Below, piece by piece: positions 12,454 to 24,016 of a DNA stretch of 64,000 nucleotides; the first letter of the stretch is position 1, and every line of letters begins with the position of its first letter. Origin of the DNA: Trichoplax sp. H2 (Eukaryota; Placozoa; Uniplacotomia; Trichoplacea); the NCBI GenBank assembly GCA_003344405.1, contig NOWV01000011.1:930001-994000 (forward strand). Reading direction: 5' to 3'. The notes under the pieces were generated by a model. The model saw only the letters and a list, made by a program, of their open reading frames with translations, was not told where the DNA came from and did not search any database. Made by a program: the position numbers and the translations under genes.

Positions 12454-15292
12454 CTATGTATTGCAGCCGATCTCTTGTGGGGTGGTGGTATTTTCTTCAT
12501 TTTCTTGTAATTTTTCGGTTGTCACATCAGCTAACTCATTATTATCTAAATTACATTCAGCCTGAGATCTAGTAGACCTAAAGTTGTCTATGAGCCAATG
12601 TATTTCTTGTTGAAGAGAAGCCATTTCAACACATATATTGATGGCTGCATAATCGATTATAAAAGTAACTGATCAGTAAATGTTCTATCAAGTGCGAAAT
12701 AAAAGTCTTACTCTTAATAACGATATTACATAGGAAAGATATCGTCTAAAACTTCAAATCTAACCTTTTTCAAAGTCTTTTTGGGCGCTCCTCAAGCATG
12801 GAGGAACAAGAACACCAAACCAGTTCAGTGGATTACCAATTTGATTTGCTTTTTCTTCTTTTTTACTCATTTTCATTTTATCTAAGTCTTGTGCTAACTT
12901 ATCCACGGTTGTCTTATCACCCGATTCCCCTTTACGTCGACGTACTGTTGATTTTGTCTCTTCACCGTTCTTCGTTTTTTTATCGTCTATTCTATCGGAT
13001 ATATTGGAACGTAGTACTCGAAATTCTTCATAATTTGAATCTTTCGATGGACTATAATACAACATTTAAATGCATTCTATTCATTTCAGGAAAGTAAATT
13101 TGAGCTGTACACAGTAAAATCAGGCAATAATAGCTACCATCACAGATTTAATAAAAAGTAGTGCAAGCATGTTAGTAATGCAGTATTATTACAGTAGACT
13201 GTAGCGAAGTATTCAATTACAACAAAATAATCTTATAAATTGCATCATAATAGCATATACGGAGCAACTGCACGTGCATGGATTGTAATCATTTAATAGT
13301 CTATGCCCTTTCAGTAGCATATACGTACAAGTTATTGAACAATTTCAATGACTGTCAGCTGCTAAGCTAACAGTAATAAAACATGCTCATTTGAATAGTC
13401 CATACTGATAGTATCAAGCGTACACGTAGTGTCTATCAGGAGAACCAAGTATATTGGCGCCTAAATCTACTTACTAACGTGGACTACTCACTTTTGACAA
13501 CGAAGTAAACAGCGCTTTCTGTTCTATGGTACTAATTAGCCGCAGCGGTGATGTAATAGTTAACAAACTGCGCACATAGTATAATAAATTTTGGAACATT
13601 TTCTAGATAAAGCTCAGTGTGATATAATCATGAAGAAAACTACTTTGCCGATTAAGGATATATCGGTGATGATCTTAAGTACACCATTGCAGTATTTATA
13701 AGCAACACGCAAACTTACTCGATTACGACACGTGTAATGGCTTCCATGTCTGACGGATACTGCAAGGCAGTAACAGCTTTATTACCCATTGAATAGCGCG
13801 CCTTGGACATATTATAGAAACCCTAAAACAAGATTTTATTCTCAGAACATGATCATAACAAAGTTTGTACAACCATGTACGACTAGCCAAATAAGGGTTT
13901 ATCACTCACTACTGATATTTTGGTAGTCATAAAATTTCAATTAAATGCTAACACTAGAGTTAAGAACAATTTGTAAAAGCTGAATGGACAATGATCATGA
14001 TATTGACATTCAACTATACGCGTTTATTGGAGTTAATTTGTATAACTTATCGACCATTTCAAATACGATTACTTTATAATACTGTAAGTACAGTGCTATT
14101 GGTACAAGACAATAACTCTGTCCTCCTATGTTCATAATACCAAAGTAATGATAACGCAGCAGATTCGAGCGAGATTGGCAAAACTGATACTTTAGTACGA
14201 GTGAGTATACGAAGACATGGTGTAATTTACGGTCTATCAGAATCTGCATTTTAGTAGAACAGTCTGGGCCATGGTAAATGTATACGTAGAAAAAAGCAGC
14301 GAAGAAATTAGCAACTGCAACAATTGCCGTGAGCTAAGTGGTAGTCTTTAGTTAAATTATTTCTAAAAGAATAAAATTACAGAATAGGGTTAGCTAACTT
14401 AAGGGAATGAATTGTAAGAATATCCATCTGATCCAGTCCAAGAGACTGCCAAAGAATACAACAATAATTCAATCAATCAATCAATCTATTCAATCTCGAA
14501 TGCAGAGCGTTATACACCATTTTAAAGCTTTCACTACGTAAATACAATACATTTTAGTCTCAATATTGTAGTATTACCATTATTGCTGATATACATAGTA
14601 TCTATTCATTATCGATTGAGACTGTTGTATACTATTCATAAATCAGCAATATTTTCATCCAAGTTGAGGCAAAGTGCTTTCAACTGGACGTATTGCTGAG
14701 GTGAAAATCTCCATGTTGCATGTTGCATGTTCCTATCTAATGTTTATTAGGTCAGAATATTTGGTAGCCTGCTAGTTATTCATGCTGTTGCAATTGGTAT
14801 GTCAGGATTATAGACTAAAGTTTCAATTTTGTCGAGTGGGAATGTGTAAGCATTAACTCAACTAAACATAGGATCATATTATTATTGCACCATCAGACAG
14901 ACAAAACATCATCACAGGACATACTTTACTTATCGTGCTGCAATGAATCGTTGTTATTCTATTAATTTATAACGTTAATATCATGTCAGGGGTGATCGAT
15001 GCTTGCAAGCCATGGCTACAGCATCCAGTCATGACTACTACTAACAGTATCACTCATTTTTGAAGTGCATTTCAGCCATGGAGGTAAACATTGCCAATAC
15101 AGGATGATTCATTATCCATTGAAAATGCAAGTTCTATTTCTAGCTATTGAAAGTTCTATACTATCAGTAACAACTTGCCTCTTTTAATAAATTTTCTAAT
15201 TGGGTCCATTGCTGTATCCTTTGGTCCAATTTGTCAAATAATGTCAGCAAGGTCCGATCTAAATCGGAGGAGAGCGTGTCTGTGTCCGCCAT
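12454..15292 (-). CDS. CCDC115: CCDC115 / Vma22-type V-ATPase assembly factor, 4 exons
   Basis: Assembly chaperone of the vacuolar-type proton pump Vo sector; in animals it acts with TMEM199 in the ER/ERGIC and also affects Golgi and iron homeostasis. Exons on the minus strand: 15292-15179, 13822-13719, 13051-12765, 12644-12454; 231 aa. Exon 1 is an N-terminal helix (MADTDTLSSDLDRTLL...). Exon 2 carries the family block SKARYSMGNKAVTALQY. Exon 3 has a charged low-complexity linker and then the signature NPLNWFGVLVPPCLRSAQ (residues ~146-163). Exon 4 is a C-terminal helix with MASLQQEIHWL, then an acidic, Thr-rich tail. It is longer than human CCDC115 (180 aa), through the linker and tail. The junction from exon 1 to exon 2 uses a GC donor (GAG|GCAAGT), which is required to keep frame and the family alignment. 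An in-frame ATG upstream at 15400 exists, but that region does not look coding. Identification rests on two family motifs recalled from human CCDC115. Confidence 0.88.
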
Positions 15293-15300
15293 ATTTTTCT

Positions 15301-15550
15301 GCGACGTGATGACGTATTGATTTCGACTGGCTGGTACAGTACGGTATTGTACCAGTCGATCGGTTACAGTGTACAGTCCGCTACCTCTCAATCCAACCAA
15401 ACCATAGCTGTACAGTACTGTAGATACACCCTACTGTATTGGAAAAATAGTACTTTCTACAGTACTAGTCGACTTTCTTTCTGCTAGTCCTTGGTACTGT
15501 ACTCGTACTGGTACTAATGTTGCATCATCCTGGTCATGGCAGAAAGATGT
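15301..15550. promoter_or_regulatory. Upstream region of CCDC115, palindrome-rich
   Basis: Lies just 5' of the CCDC115 start codon on the minus strand. It is packed with GTAC-centred palindromes (around 15334-15355, 15368-15376, 15412-15422, 15458-15467, 15490-15515). Any promoter must lie here or in the adjacent minisatellite. No TATA box is evident. Function is inferred only from position. Confidence 0.35.
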
Positions 15551-15955
15551 CATGGACTACTTGCAGAAGTGTCGATCTGAGAAAGGTTTTATTCGTAGTT
15601 CCATGACTATTTGTTGTCCACTGTACAGTGTACAATTTGTTCAATCATCTGGTCATGGACTACTGCAGAAGTGTCGATCTGAGAAAGGCTTTATTCGCAG
15701 TTCCATGACTATTTGTTGTCCACTGTACAGTGTACAATTTGTTCAATCATCTGGTCATGGCAGAAAAGATGTCATGGACTACTGCAGAAGTGTCGATCTG
15801 AGAAAGGTTTTATTCGTAGTTCCATGACTATTTGTTGTCCACTGTACAATTGTTTAATCATCTGGTCATGGCAGACAGATGTCATGGACTACTACAGAAG
15901 TGTCGATCTGAGAAAGGTTCTATTCGTAGTTCCATGACTATTTGTTGTCCATAAG
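15551..15955 (+). repeat. Minisatellite, ~103-119 bp unit, 4 near-identical copies
   Basis: Units begin at 15551, 15654, 15773 and 15883 with CATGGACTAC and run through 'AGAAGTGTCGATCTGAGAAAG', 'CGTAGTTCCATGACTATTTG' and 'TTGTCCACTGTACA'. Length differences come from presence or absence of a 'GGCAGAAAAGATGT'-like insert between units. The copies look highly similar, so the array is young or homogenised. Open frames through it are repeat-derived and not genes. Confidence 0.92.
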
Positions 15956-16870
15956 CGCTGTACTGTCTGTCTATCCATCGACTGTTATATCCATTGGAAT
16001 GAAGAGAGGCACATGATTGTCATTTCATGGTCAGATCTAGCACATAGATATTAACAGACAGACAAGTAATCGCATTAATCATAACATGCAAGAGAATGAG
16101 TGCTTATGCTGTCTAGTACTAGTGATACAGTACTACTGTTATATCGGTTGGATGGATCTTCAACTTTCAACTCTTTAAGGTCACATCATGTCATCATCAA
16201 TTTGCATGATTTATGATGTCATCCTTGACTGCAGCATAGGCATAAGCATCGGGAAATGCAAATGAATGCCATGATCAACTAGAGTATAGGTCGAGTGGAA
16301 TCCATGTACATTGTACAGGACTGTTTAGTGTCTACCATAGCCACAGAACCAGGGACTTTTAAGAAGAGAATGTTGATTACTCCCCTCCCTAAACGCCAAA
16401 AAAGCACAAACTTAGTCCATTTCTGCTCATTCTGCTAGACTCTAATGCAGAGATCGTCCATTATACTGTCAGCTGAGTCAACATACGGTACAGTTCCAAG
16501 GAGCAATCAAATAGTCGACTGGCACATTTGGAGTCTAGGCTAAAACAACAATTTTCGGTCTGTCTCTCTTTCCCTTTTTTACTAGTACCGAATAGCTACA
16601 TAAGGCATAGTCGTAGAATGAATAAATAGACCACTGGGTGCAACATCATGGACGAATCCACTCGATACTGTAGATATGGTAGTCCTTGGCAACATACGTG
16701 CATGCAAACAAGATATATAAAGTACAGTATGTATTATACACATTATGTACAGTAAATTCGACATAGTCCACAGCAGAGTATTGGCTAAAACCCCTCAGTA
16801 CAGGACCATCATCAGCCTAATATTATCTACTCTCTGCTGCCACAACAAGTCCCAAGCCATCCTTGTTTGG
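15956..16870. other. Intergenic region upstream of the BORCS6-like gene
   Basis: No gene, RNA or repeat array recognised. It contains further TAGTACTG-type words and is the divergent spacer between CCDC115 (-) and the BORCS6-like gene (+), so both promoters are expected in the 15.3-16.9 kb interval. A second 'ATGGAG|GTAAAC' (ATG plus donor) at about 15079-15090 resembles the start exon at 16871 and could be an alternative first exon. This is speculative. Confidence 0.4.
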
Positions 16871-18285
16871 ATGTCTGCCATGATCATGGAGGTAAGCAAC
16901 GTTGACTAATTCATTTTCAGCTATGAATTGCACAATAAATCCATTCCATAACATAGGATAAGAGGAAGCACTCTAGACTTTGTATCCATTGATTAAAAGC
17001 ATTGAGTTAGAACTGCTTAAAAGAAGGATTATTTAGCTGCCGGTTCTTCTACGCCTGCTGAAGACTAGTCTCCTCTTCAATGAGATGCAGTGCTGCTATA
17101 TTCCAATGATTCAATCAATGTCTAATTTGATTTCTACAACAGAAACCTAAACGCCCAGCAATTGATATCACGGCCGTACGTGATTTGGAATCACGTGCCA
17201 ATGACATTCGGGATAACCTAAACGAAATGTTAACCAAGTTAAAATCAAATATGGATCAAGTTAGTCAACAAGCTCAGTTTGCAATCAAAATAAACCTACT
17301 CTACTTAATGAAATATCGCATTCTAAACGGTCAATTCGGTATAAATTGACATTGAACACTTCTTTTAGATATCTCAAGTAACGGTGGACGGATTAAAAAT
17401 TTATCAACATAGCGTTGACGATATCTGCGACAGCTTAGATAGAAATATTCACGTAAGTACCAAAAAATACGTCAGTGAACTGAAACTTGTGCAATCTTCG
17501 CTATCAACTGTCCATCCATGCATGAATTTGCATTGTATGGCCTGTAGTATGGGTCAATTACCACTCTTTCGGAAGTAATTTACAGCAGTTTAGCATGAAT
17601 CAATTCAAAGTCGGCCGGTTGTGTGTGTCACGAGTAGTTAATACTTGCTAAACGCAGATGTTGATCAACTTTTACTTTTATTCTGTTGCCATTAATAGAG
17701 CATGTATAACCTAATGTCAAAGTGCGACGAAATTGATCGAAATATGAATCCGTTGTATGAAATGGCTGCCGAAATGTAAGTGCATGAATCGTATGTTCAA
17801 TCTTATTTAGAAAGGAGACCATTGCCGATATAATCATCATGTATAATTCAAATGCAGATACTGGTCATGGCAAGAAATCCCGTACTTATTTATACAGAAT
17901 AGCAAATATTTCTGTGACCAATACAATTATGCACTTGCAATAACTGCTTATTACAGTACTCCAGTTGCTAAATCGAAATACCGCCAAATAGACTATATAG
18001 CATAATTCCACAAATTACATCATTTATTAATTATTATTGTTTATGATATGCTTAGCTAAAACAAATAGTTATATCATGGTACAGTAATACAGCTATATAG
18101 TCATGATATCTTATGAAATTTACCAATTTTCTCGCATCGGTAAATATGCTGCAACCGCAGTCAACGAATATTAGACTGCAAAAACAATCGGTTTCTCATT
18201 GCACAATAACAAATGTTAGCCTATTGCTTTCCATAGAAAACAATTTCAAAAAATACTAACAGAATTAGAAGCTGAATGGAAATAG
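16871..18285 (+). CDS. BORCS6: BORCS6-like (lyspersin C-terminal domain) small protein, 5 exons
   Basis: Likely subunit of BORC, the lysosome-positioning complex that recruits Arl8. Exons: 16871-16891, 17143-17259, 17369-17452, 17699-17775, 18237-18285. All are GT-AG and in phase, giving only 115 aa. After a seven-residue first exon the protein is almost entirely helical, with RDLESRANDIRDNL, SNMDQISQVTVDGLKIYQ, HSVDDICDSLDRNIH, SMYNLMSKCDEIDRNM, NPLYEMAAEI and a short helix ending in EAEWK. This matches the C-terminal helical domain I recall for BORCS6/C17orf59. The long disordered N-terminus of vertebrate BORCS6 is absent, so either the family core alone is encoded or an upstream exon is missed. 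Intron 3 donor to exon 4 uses AT|GTAAGT. The first ~260 bp of intron 4 are a dispersed repeat. The helical-bundle identity is solid; the exact subunit name is less so. Confidence 0.68.
17780..18035 (+). repeat. Dispersed repeat copy A (inside intron 4 of the BORCS6-like gene)
   Basis: This ~255 bp stretch, from 'GCATGAATCGTATGTTCA' to 'CACAAATTAC..CATTTAT', is repeated at 25239-25490 with only scattered substitutions. It begins within about 5 bp of the exon 4 splice donor. No coding capacity, clear terminal inverted repeats or target-site duplications are visible by eye. It could be a non-autonomous element or a segmental duplicate. Confidence 0.85.
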
Positions 18286-19667
18286 AATTCTTTTCAACAA
18301 GATGGATATGCTGTATCAGGTGCAATCACTAGCTGCAGTATTACTAATCAGTTTTATCAATTTAGCTAAAATATAACGAAGTCCAAATGTGATCAAAAAT
18401 CCAATGTTGGAAGTGATACAGAAGTCAGACTTGTAAATTTCTCACTTACAAACTTGTATTGTTTCATGTGCAAATCGTTTCAATCAATGCAATGTTTTAT
18501 TGCAAACGTGGAAGTAAATTCCTATCACCTGTAAATGAAACTTCTGAATATATCCAATCTTCTCTACCAAGCTAGACAACTTTATAAACCTTGTACAGTA
18601 TATCATTAGTGTATTCTATAAATGCGCCTGTAATATACTTATATAATATTCGTGCATAACGTAAACTGTATATACAGCATAAGCCTTTGTTATTCCATGG
18701 TGTATTCCTAAATTCTATCATGTAACTATTGCTCTGTTAACACATTTTGATTGTAATTGCATCATACTGGCTTGGAATAATCTCAGATACAGATCGCATA
18801 CCATTCATTCAAGCTCAGTATGGTGTAGGCTTCGATAAAAAGACCGTACGATTCATTAAGCAACACGATTACATTGAAATACTATTATTTAATTTCATAA
18901 CTGTAATAAAAATTAACTAAAAAATGAATGCAAACATAATAAATTGCACAGATTACATTCCCAGATAAACAAATAAATTTATTTTATTTCTTGACTACAC
19001 CTCTGGACAAGTTTTATAAACACAAAATTATCTAAATTTATCTTTATGAATTTAGATATATCTGTGTAAACGAAAGTATATCTAAAAATTAAAATATTCA
19101 TTGCTGGCAAGCATAAAACATGAATTTCACGAATAAAATTAGAAAGTTATGAAACAAGCTGCACCGGTTCTAGCTGTCATTTAATATATGATACTCGGCA
19201 TAGTATACAGAAAGATAGCATGAAATAAACAACATAATTATATTTGCTTCGACATGCAAGTGCATCCTGAATAAATTATTCATACAACTTTTTAGCCTAT
19301 TTAAAGAGATCCATAGATTTAAGCCTATGTGTATACATCTTAGTGTTTAGGTAGCAATTAATTATTCTTTAAAATTATTTCGTTGTTAAACTTCTATCTG
19401 ATCTATATAAACATCGATACTATTGTAAAGCCTGCCTCTTATTTATTAATTAATGGGTAGTGTTCTATTAGAAATGGAGCTTTGTAATTATCATTGTAGT
19501 ACTGTAATAAACATAACGGGTGAATACGAATGTAGCCATTTATACTTGTTAAGTGATCGATTGAAATTGCATATTTGTGCGAGATAATCTATAGCTTCTC
19601 GTTATTATAATATATCGGTACCTGTATAGTATACAGTGTAGACGTACGAATACTGGCTATCAATATT
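18286..19667. other. AT-rich intergenic region, no gene seen
   Basis: Nothing recognisable. The stretch is very AT-rich, with several TATA and AATAAA words, and is the 3' flank of both the BORCS6-like gene (+) and the truncated family copy at 19668 (-). No open frame of note. Confidence 0.5.
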
Positions 19668-20270
19668 TTATCTATGAATAGGATGAGTGAATGCCATTCG
19701 TACTATTTGAGTAATCGGCTGAAATTCGATACCTCTCTTGCAAAATAAACGATAGCCTCTTCTATATTGTATTAAACTTGCCATCAATACTTCAGTTGTC
19801 GTTTCTTCATCAGGTTCGTTTACTTTAAGATATCTCATAGATAATATCGTAGCGATATAAACTATTGGTGTACTAGCAATAGTTGCATTTAACGATATAA
19901 ATGACCATTTGTTCGAATCCAATAAAACTGTAAATATAAACGTAACAAGTAAACATGTAGTAATTATAATATTATATAAAATTTGCCAAAGATTCAACGA
20001 TACTTCAGGAGCATAGTATCGTATATAATCGAATAGTTCTGAAGGTATTCCAATACACTCACAATCATCGATGTTATTTATTTTGTAATAGACTCGACTT
20101 AACTTAACTCGATAGTATTCGATCTTTTCATCACTTAAGTGTTGACTAATGCATGCTAGCAATTCATTTAATCCATCATTGTATCCATGATAGTAATAGA
20201 TATTATAATCGGGCGATAATGTTACTTGGACAGAATCGTCGACAGTATCATCGTGTAGTGATGCTCCCAT
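19668..20270 (-). pseudogene. 5'-truncated copy of the multi-membrane cluster family (C-terminal third, open)
   Basis: An uninterrupted 200 aa frame that corresponds only to the C-terminal part of the ~820 aa cluster proteins. It contains the end of the soluble loop (VTLSPDYN, ISQHL, RVYYKINNIDD), the block GIPSELFDYIRYYAPEVSL, the last two membrane segments and the tail YRRGYRLFCKRGIEFQPIT. It ends at the same point as the full-length genes. Homology stops upstream at about 20270, where small direct repeats begin, so the exon 1 ectodomain and the first six membrane segments are missing. The open frame implies recent truncation or selection. It could be an expressed short paralogue; I treat it as a gene fragment. 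Confidence 0.8.
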
Positions 20271-20332
20271 ATTTGATTATACGGATAGCTATATTTGATA
20301 TAGTCAGGTTGCTTTGGATAGATACTAGTATA

Positions 20333-20500
20333 AACTCCCGTCGCTATGCTGAAGGATTACGTTGTTATAATATTACGAACTCCCGTCGCTTTGCTGATGG
20401 ATTACATTCTTATAATATTATACTTCTAGATTATTATTTTACAATAATACTTTAAACGTAACTCGGCCTTGCATCGCTACGCTGATGGATTACGTTCTAT
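20333..20500. repeat. Short tandem repeat, ~45 bp unit, 2-3 copies
   Basis: 'AACTCCCGTCGCTATGCTGAA' followed by GGATTACGTTGTTATAATATTA recurs at 20333 and 20378, with a third, more diverged copy at about 20460-20505. It sits exactly at the breakpoint of the truncated family copy. Confidence 0.8.
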
Positions 20501-20577
20501 ATACTGTACGTTAACGTTACAAAATACATTACTGTTACTATTCAGGAATTTGATTTTACCAAATTTCATTAATATTC

Positions 20578-20735
20578 ATTCACGTTAAAAATGATGATTT
20601 GAACAGCAAAATGCATTGCATGAAGACAATACAAGTAATGAGCTGTTTATTAACATCCATTCACGTTAAAAGTGATGATTTGAACAGTATGTATAATGCA
20701 TTACATGAAGACAATAAAAGTAATGAGCCATTTAC
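20578..20735. repeat. Direct repeat, ~72-80 bp, 2 copies
   Basis: The block starting 'ATTCACGTTAAAAATGATGA', through ATTTGAACAG, TGCAT.ACATGAAGACAATA and AGTAATGAGC, occurs at about 20578-20645 and again at 20658-20728 with small indels. It lies between the truncated family copy and the acyl-CoA dehydrogenase gene. No coding function. Confidence 0.85.
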
Positions 20736-21255
20736 TCTCTTAACAACAAGAAAATTTATATTACGATTATTATTTTCAGTCAAATTAATGCGAGCGATGT
20801 AGAAAATATCATATCTATGACAGTATTCCAGTGCCATCGTAAATAACTATAATAATCATAATTACTATTAGACTCACGTACAGCAACATGGAGTAGTTTT
20901 AATGATATTATATCGCTGTAAATGTATATATATTATACAATTTTAAATCCAAGCAAACGCAGAAGCACTAGATTATACCTTCAATCACTAGCAATATTGA
21001 CATATGATTAGATGACGAAAAGATATTTGACTATATATAGTTTATCATAAGTATATGCATATTGCGAATACAATTACCGTATAATAATCTATTAATAATA
21101 ATTGGATTCGATATTATATTGTTCCCTATGTAGTAACTTTACCAGCTTCCCGTAGCGAGACTCTTCGCTTCCATTTATAAATGTTTATTTACGCCTGCAA
21201 TAATGCAACGCTGAGTAATGGAATAAAATCTATACACATTTTATCTATAGCAACT

Positions 21256-23298
21256 TTAGAATCTTAAAGGTCGAGTTGTAGCTATTCCTTCATTTTCACG
21301 AACTTCTTTAGCTATACTTGAGTAAGCGTCAAAACGGTCTAAACTTCGTTTCGTTATTGCTTCTGCTAAATTTTGTTCAACTCTATCACAACCCTAACAT
21401 GATCAATAAATTATTTTGTTATTCAAGCTCAAATAAAGTAACAACTAAAAGTTATTACCAGTTAATATTATATGCAAACCTCCATACATTCCAAGCTTTC
21501 AGAACTGAATACTACCGATTGCTTTACTTGCTCTAGATAAAACTGCAGCCATGGAGTAAATGTCAATTGTAGCATTAGCTATGCGGTTTAATATAAACTG
21601 CTGATCGATGATATCGCGACCATGTTTAAGTAGTAACTTTTCTATCGTAGCACCAAATTCTTCAACGCGTTGTGTAATCATCTTAGCACAATCGCTAAGT
21701 TCAGGTGCAGTTACTTCGAGTAGCTCTTGACTGTCAGCTATGCCTATAAGACGTTTCGATCGTTTAACACCTTGATCCCATAATGTACCCAAATTGGAGA
21801 TTGGCTGTTGTAACGCTTTCTGTAGTTCTTTCATATTCTTTCCAGCATACTGAATACCATTTAAGGCAATAAATAGGCGTAAAATATCGTTGGTACCTTC
21901 AAATATACGACAAATTCGTATATCTCTCATGAAACGTTCTACTTGATTTTCTCTCATGAATCCCATACCGGCTAATATTTGTATGCAATCGTCGCATACA
22001 TTCCAAGCTGATTCAGAACTGAATATTTTACTGATAGCAGCTTCAACTTGGAATTCTTTAATACCTCTATCCATGTTATTGCTAACAGCATAGGTGACCG
22101 ATTCGACAGCGTAATGAGAGAGACCCATTTGAGCAATTTTTTCTTGTATCGATTGATATTGGATTAAATGTTGGCCAAATTGAACTCGATTATTGGCATG
22201 TTCGATTGTCTTAGCGGTGAACATCCTCATTGCACCAGTCATGGCGGCGCCCATAGCATATCGACCTTCATTGAGTATGTGCATAGCTACTTTGAAACCC
22301 TCTCCGACTTTACCTATCACGTTCTCGACCGGTATCTTCACATTATCGAAATAGACTGCAGCCGTATTGGATGATCTTAATCCCATCTTTTTCTCTGGAG
22401 GACCGCTAGTCACACCTCCGAAATCTCTCTCTACTATAAAAGCTGTCACTGCTTGAGATTGTTGATCGGAATCGTCCTTCTTGAAAGGAACTTGAGCGAA
22501 TACAGTCATAACATCGGCTATACCACCATTGCTAATCCATATTTTGCTGCCATTCAATATATAATGCTTGCCATCGTCATCAAGGACAGCTTTGCTAAGA
22601 ATAGAATTGGCATCCGATCCAGCTGAGGGTTCGGTTAAACAGAATGCAGCAATTTTCTCACCAGTTACTAAACTTGGCAGATACTTTTGTTTTTGTTGCT
22701 CGTTACCGAAGAGTACGATGCCTTTATAACCGATGCCTTGATGACTACCCAGGAATACAGAAATGGATGCATCAAAGGATCCGATGATTTCAGTTATTCG
22801 TGCATATTGTGTTCTCTTTAATTGCATCCCACCATATTCTTGCGGAGCTAGCATACCAAGGGCACCAAGCTCTTTAAGTACTTCTATTGATTTCTTGGGC
22901 AATTTTTCATCCAGATCACATTGTGATGCATCATGAATTTCACGAAAATATTTCTCAAAAGGATCAATCATTAATTTGACAGTATCTTTGGATTCATCAT
23001 CTAATGCATCAGGGTAAGGGAATAGCTGTTGTGTATTGACCTTGCCACAATATAGCCCTAAAGCAAATGAATCATCTCCATCACGGTTTGATGATGGCTG
23101 TTCTGATAGAAGGCGTACACGATTGATTGTCATAGCATGATGATCAATTTTAATGTTATTATAACAGTAGCGTCCAATTCTAGCAGTGGAATTCACAATA
23201 AATCGAAATTGAGACATGGCTGTCGCCATTAACCATCGATTCTGTCTGTACTGTACTGTAATCATTCTCATCGTAAGTGCTGGAGCGGTTGTGCGCAT
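21256..23298 (-). CDS. ACADVL: Very-long-chain acyl-CoA dehydrogenase (VLCAD/ACAD9 type), mitochondrial
   Basis: FAD flavoenzyme of mitochondrial beta-oxidation, inner-membrane associated; ACAD9 relatives also assist complex I assembly. The main exon 23298-21528 is unusually long and intronless, encoding ~590 aa. It starts with an Arg-rich, acid-free presequence and has FPYPDALDDES, FCLTEPSAGSDA (substrate/FAD loop), SKIWISNGG, GPPEKKMGLRSSNTA, RYAMGAAM, QILAGMGFM and the catalytic glutamate in RIFEGTNDILRLF (E467). The extended C-terminal domain (SRASKAIG...) distinguishes it from the smaller ACADs. A last exon at 21393-21256 encodes CDRVEQNLAEAI ... TTRPLRF, ending like VLCAD. The segment of ~20 residues expected between them is not resolved. 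The exon 21528 donor leaves phase 1, but the last exon enters in phase 0, and only ~134 bp separates them. Either a tiny exon is missed or the 3' end is damaged. VLCAD versus ACAD9 is not settled. Confidence 0.88.
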
Positions 23299-24016
23299 AC
23301 GCCCGCCAGCAACTGTTGCCTATTTGTTTTCAATTTGTTAGCCATGACAGCAGTCTATCGGCTTGAAAATAACATGTAGTAATGGATAATGCATACAGTA
23401 TTTTTTGACCTCTTTCAGCTATAGTAAGACGATAATAGTATGGTATCAATTAGTATGAATTAAGATACTTTAAAGCACTAGAGGAAAGTAGATGGAGCAT
23501 GTGATGGCATCTGTCAATAAAGTTGGACTTTGACCCGACGAGAACCAGTGCCGTGCCGTAAAGGTCAAATGCTGTTGTCATGGACGACTACTGCACGGGA
23601 ATCAATCAATTGATTGATAGCTATCGTTACTGGTAAAACTTTGAACTTTAAATTGGATTCGTTTCGCCAATAAATAAATTGGAGAAATGAACATGTCTTC
23701 ACGTAAATGAATTGTCTATCGGTAGTGAGAATAAATTGTGGACGTTACGAGTAAATCAGTAACATGACAACGAAGCAGGAGCGAATCTTGCTTATACTAA
23801 CAGCCGGCACGATACAGTAGTTCAACCTCTAGCGCTTTTTTGCTACAGTATGCTATGCCAATATTATTTGGAGCAATCAAGGCTTCAGTTACTTCCTGTC
23901 TTAGGATTAGCTTAGGGCTAGGTAAGCTATCTCAATATAGCAAGAATTGCTTCAATACTGCGATCAAGTGGACCTAGCAATTGCGGGGGGAATATTTCAA
24001 GTGTGTTCCAGATCTA
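23299..24016. other. Upstream region of the acyl-CoA dehydrogenase gene
   Basis: No gene recognised. This is the 5' flank of the acyl-CoA dehydrogenase gene on the minus strand and the 3' flank of the nuclease-transposase relic. No TATA box or repeat array is evident. Confidence 0.45.

Noticed and set aside
12798-13097. 99-codon + strand frame
   Set aside because: Antisense shadow of CCDC115 exon 3, which has clear family motifs.
15552-15937. Two + strand frames containing repeated CRSEKGFIRSS-like peptides
   Set aside because: Translation of the minisatellite; frame is broken by unit-length differences.
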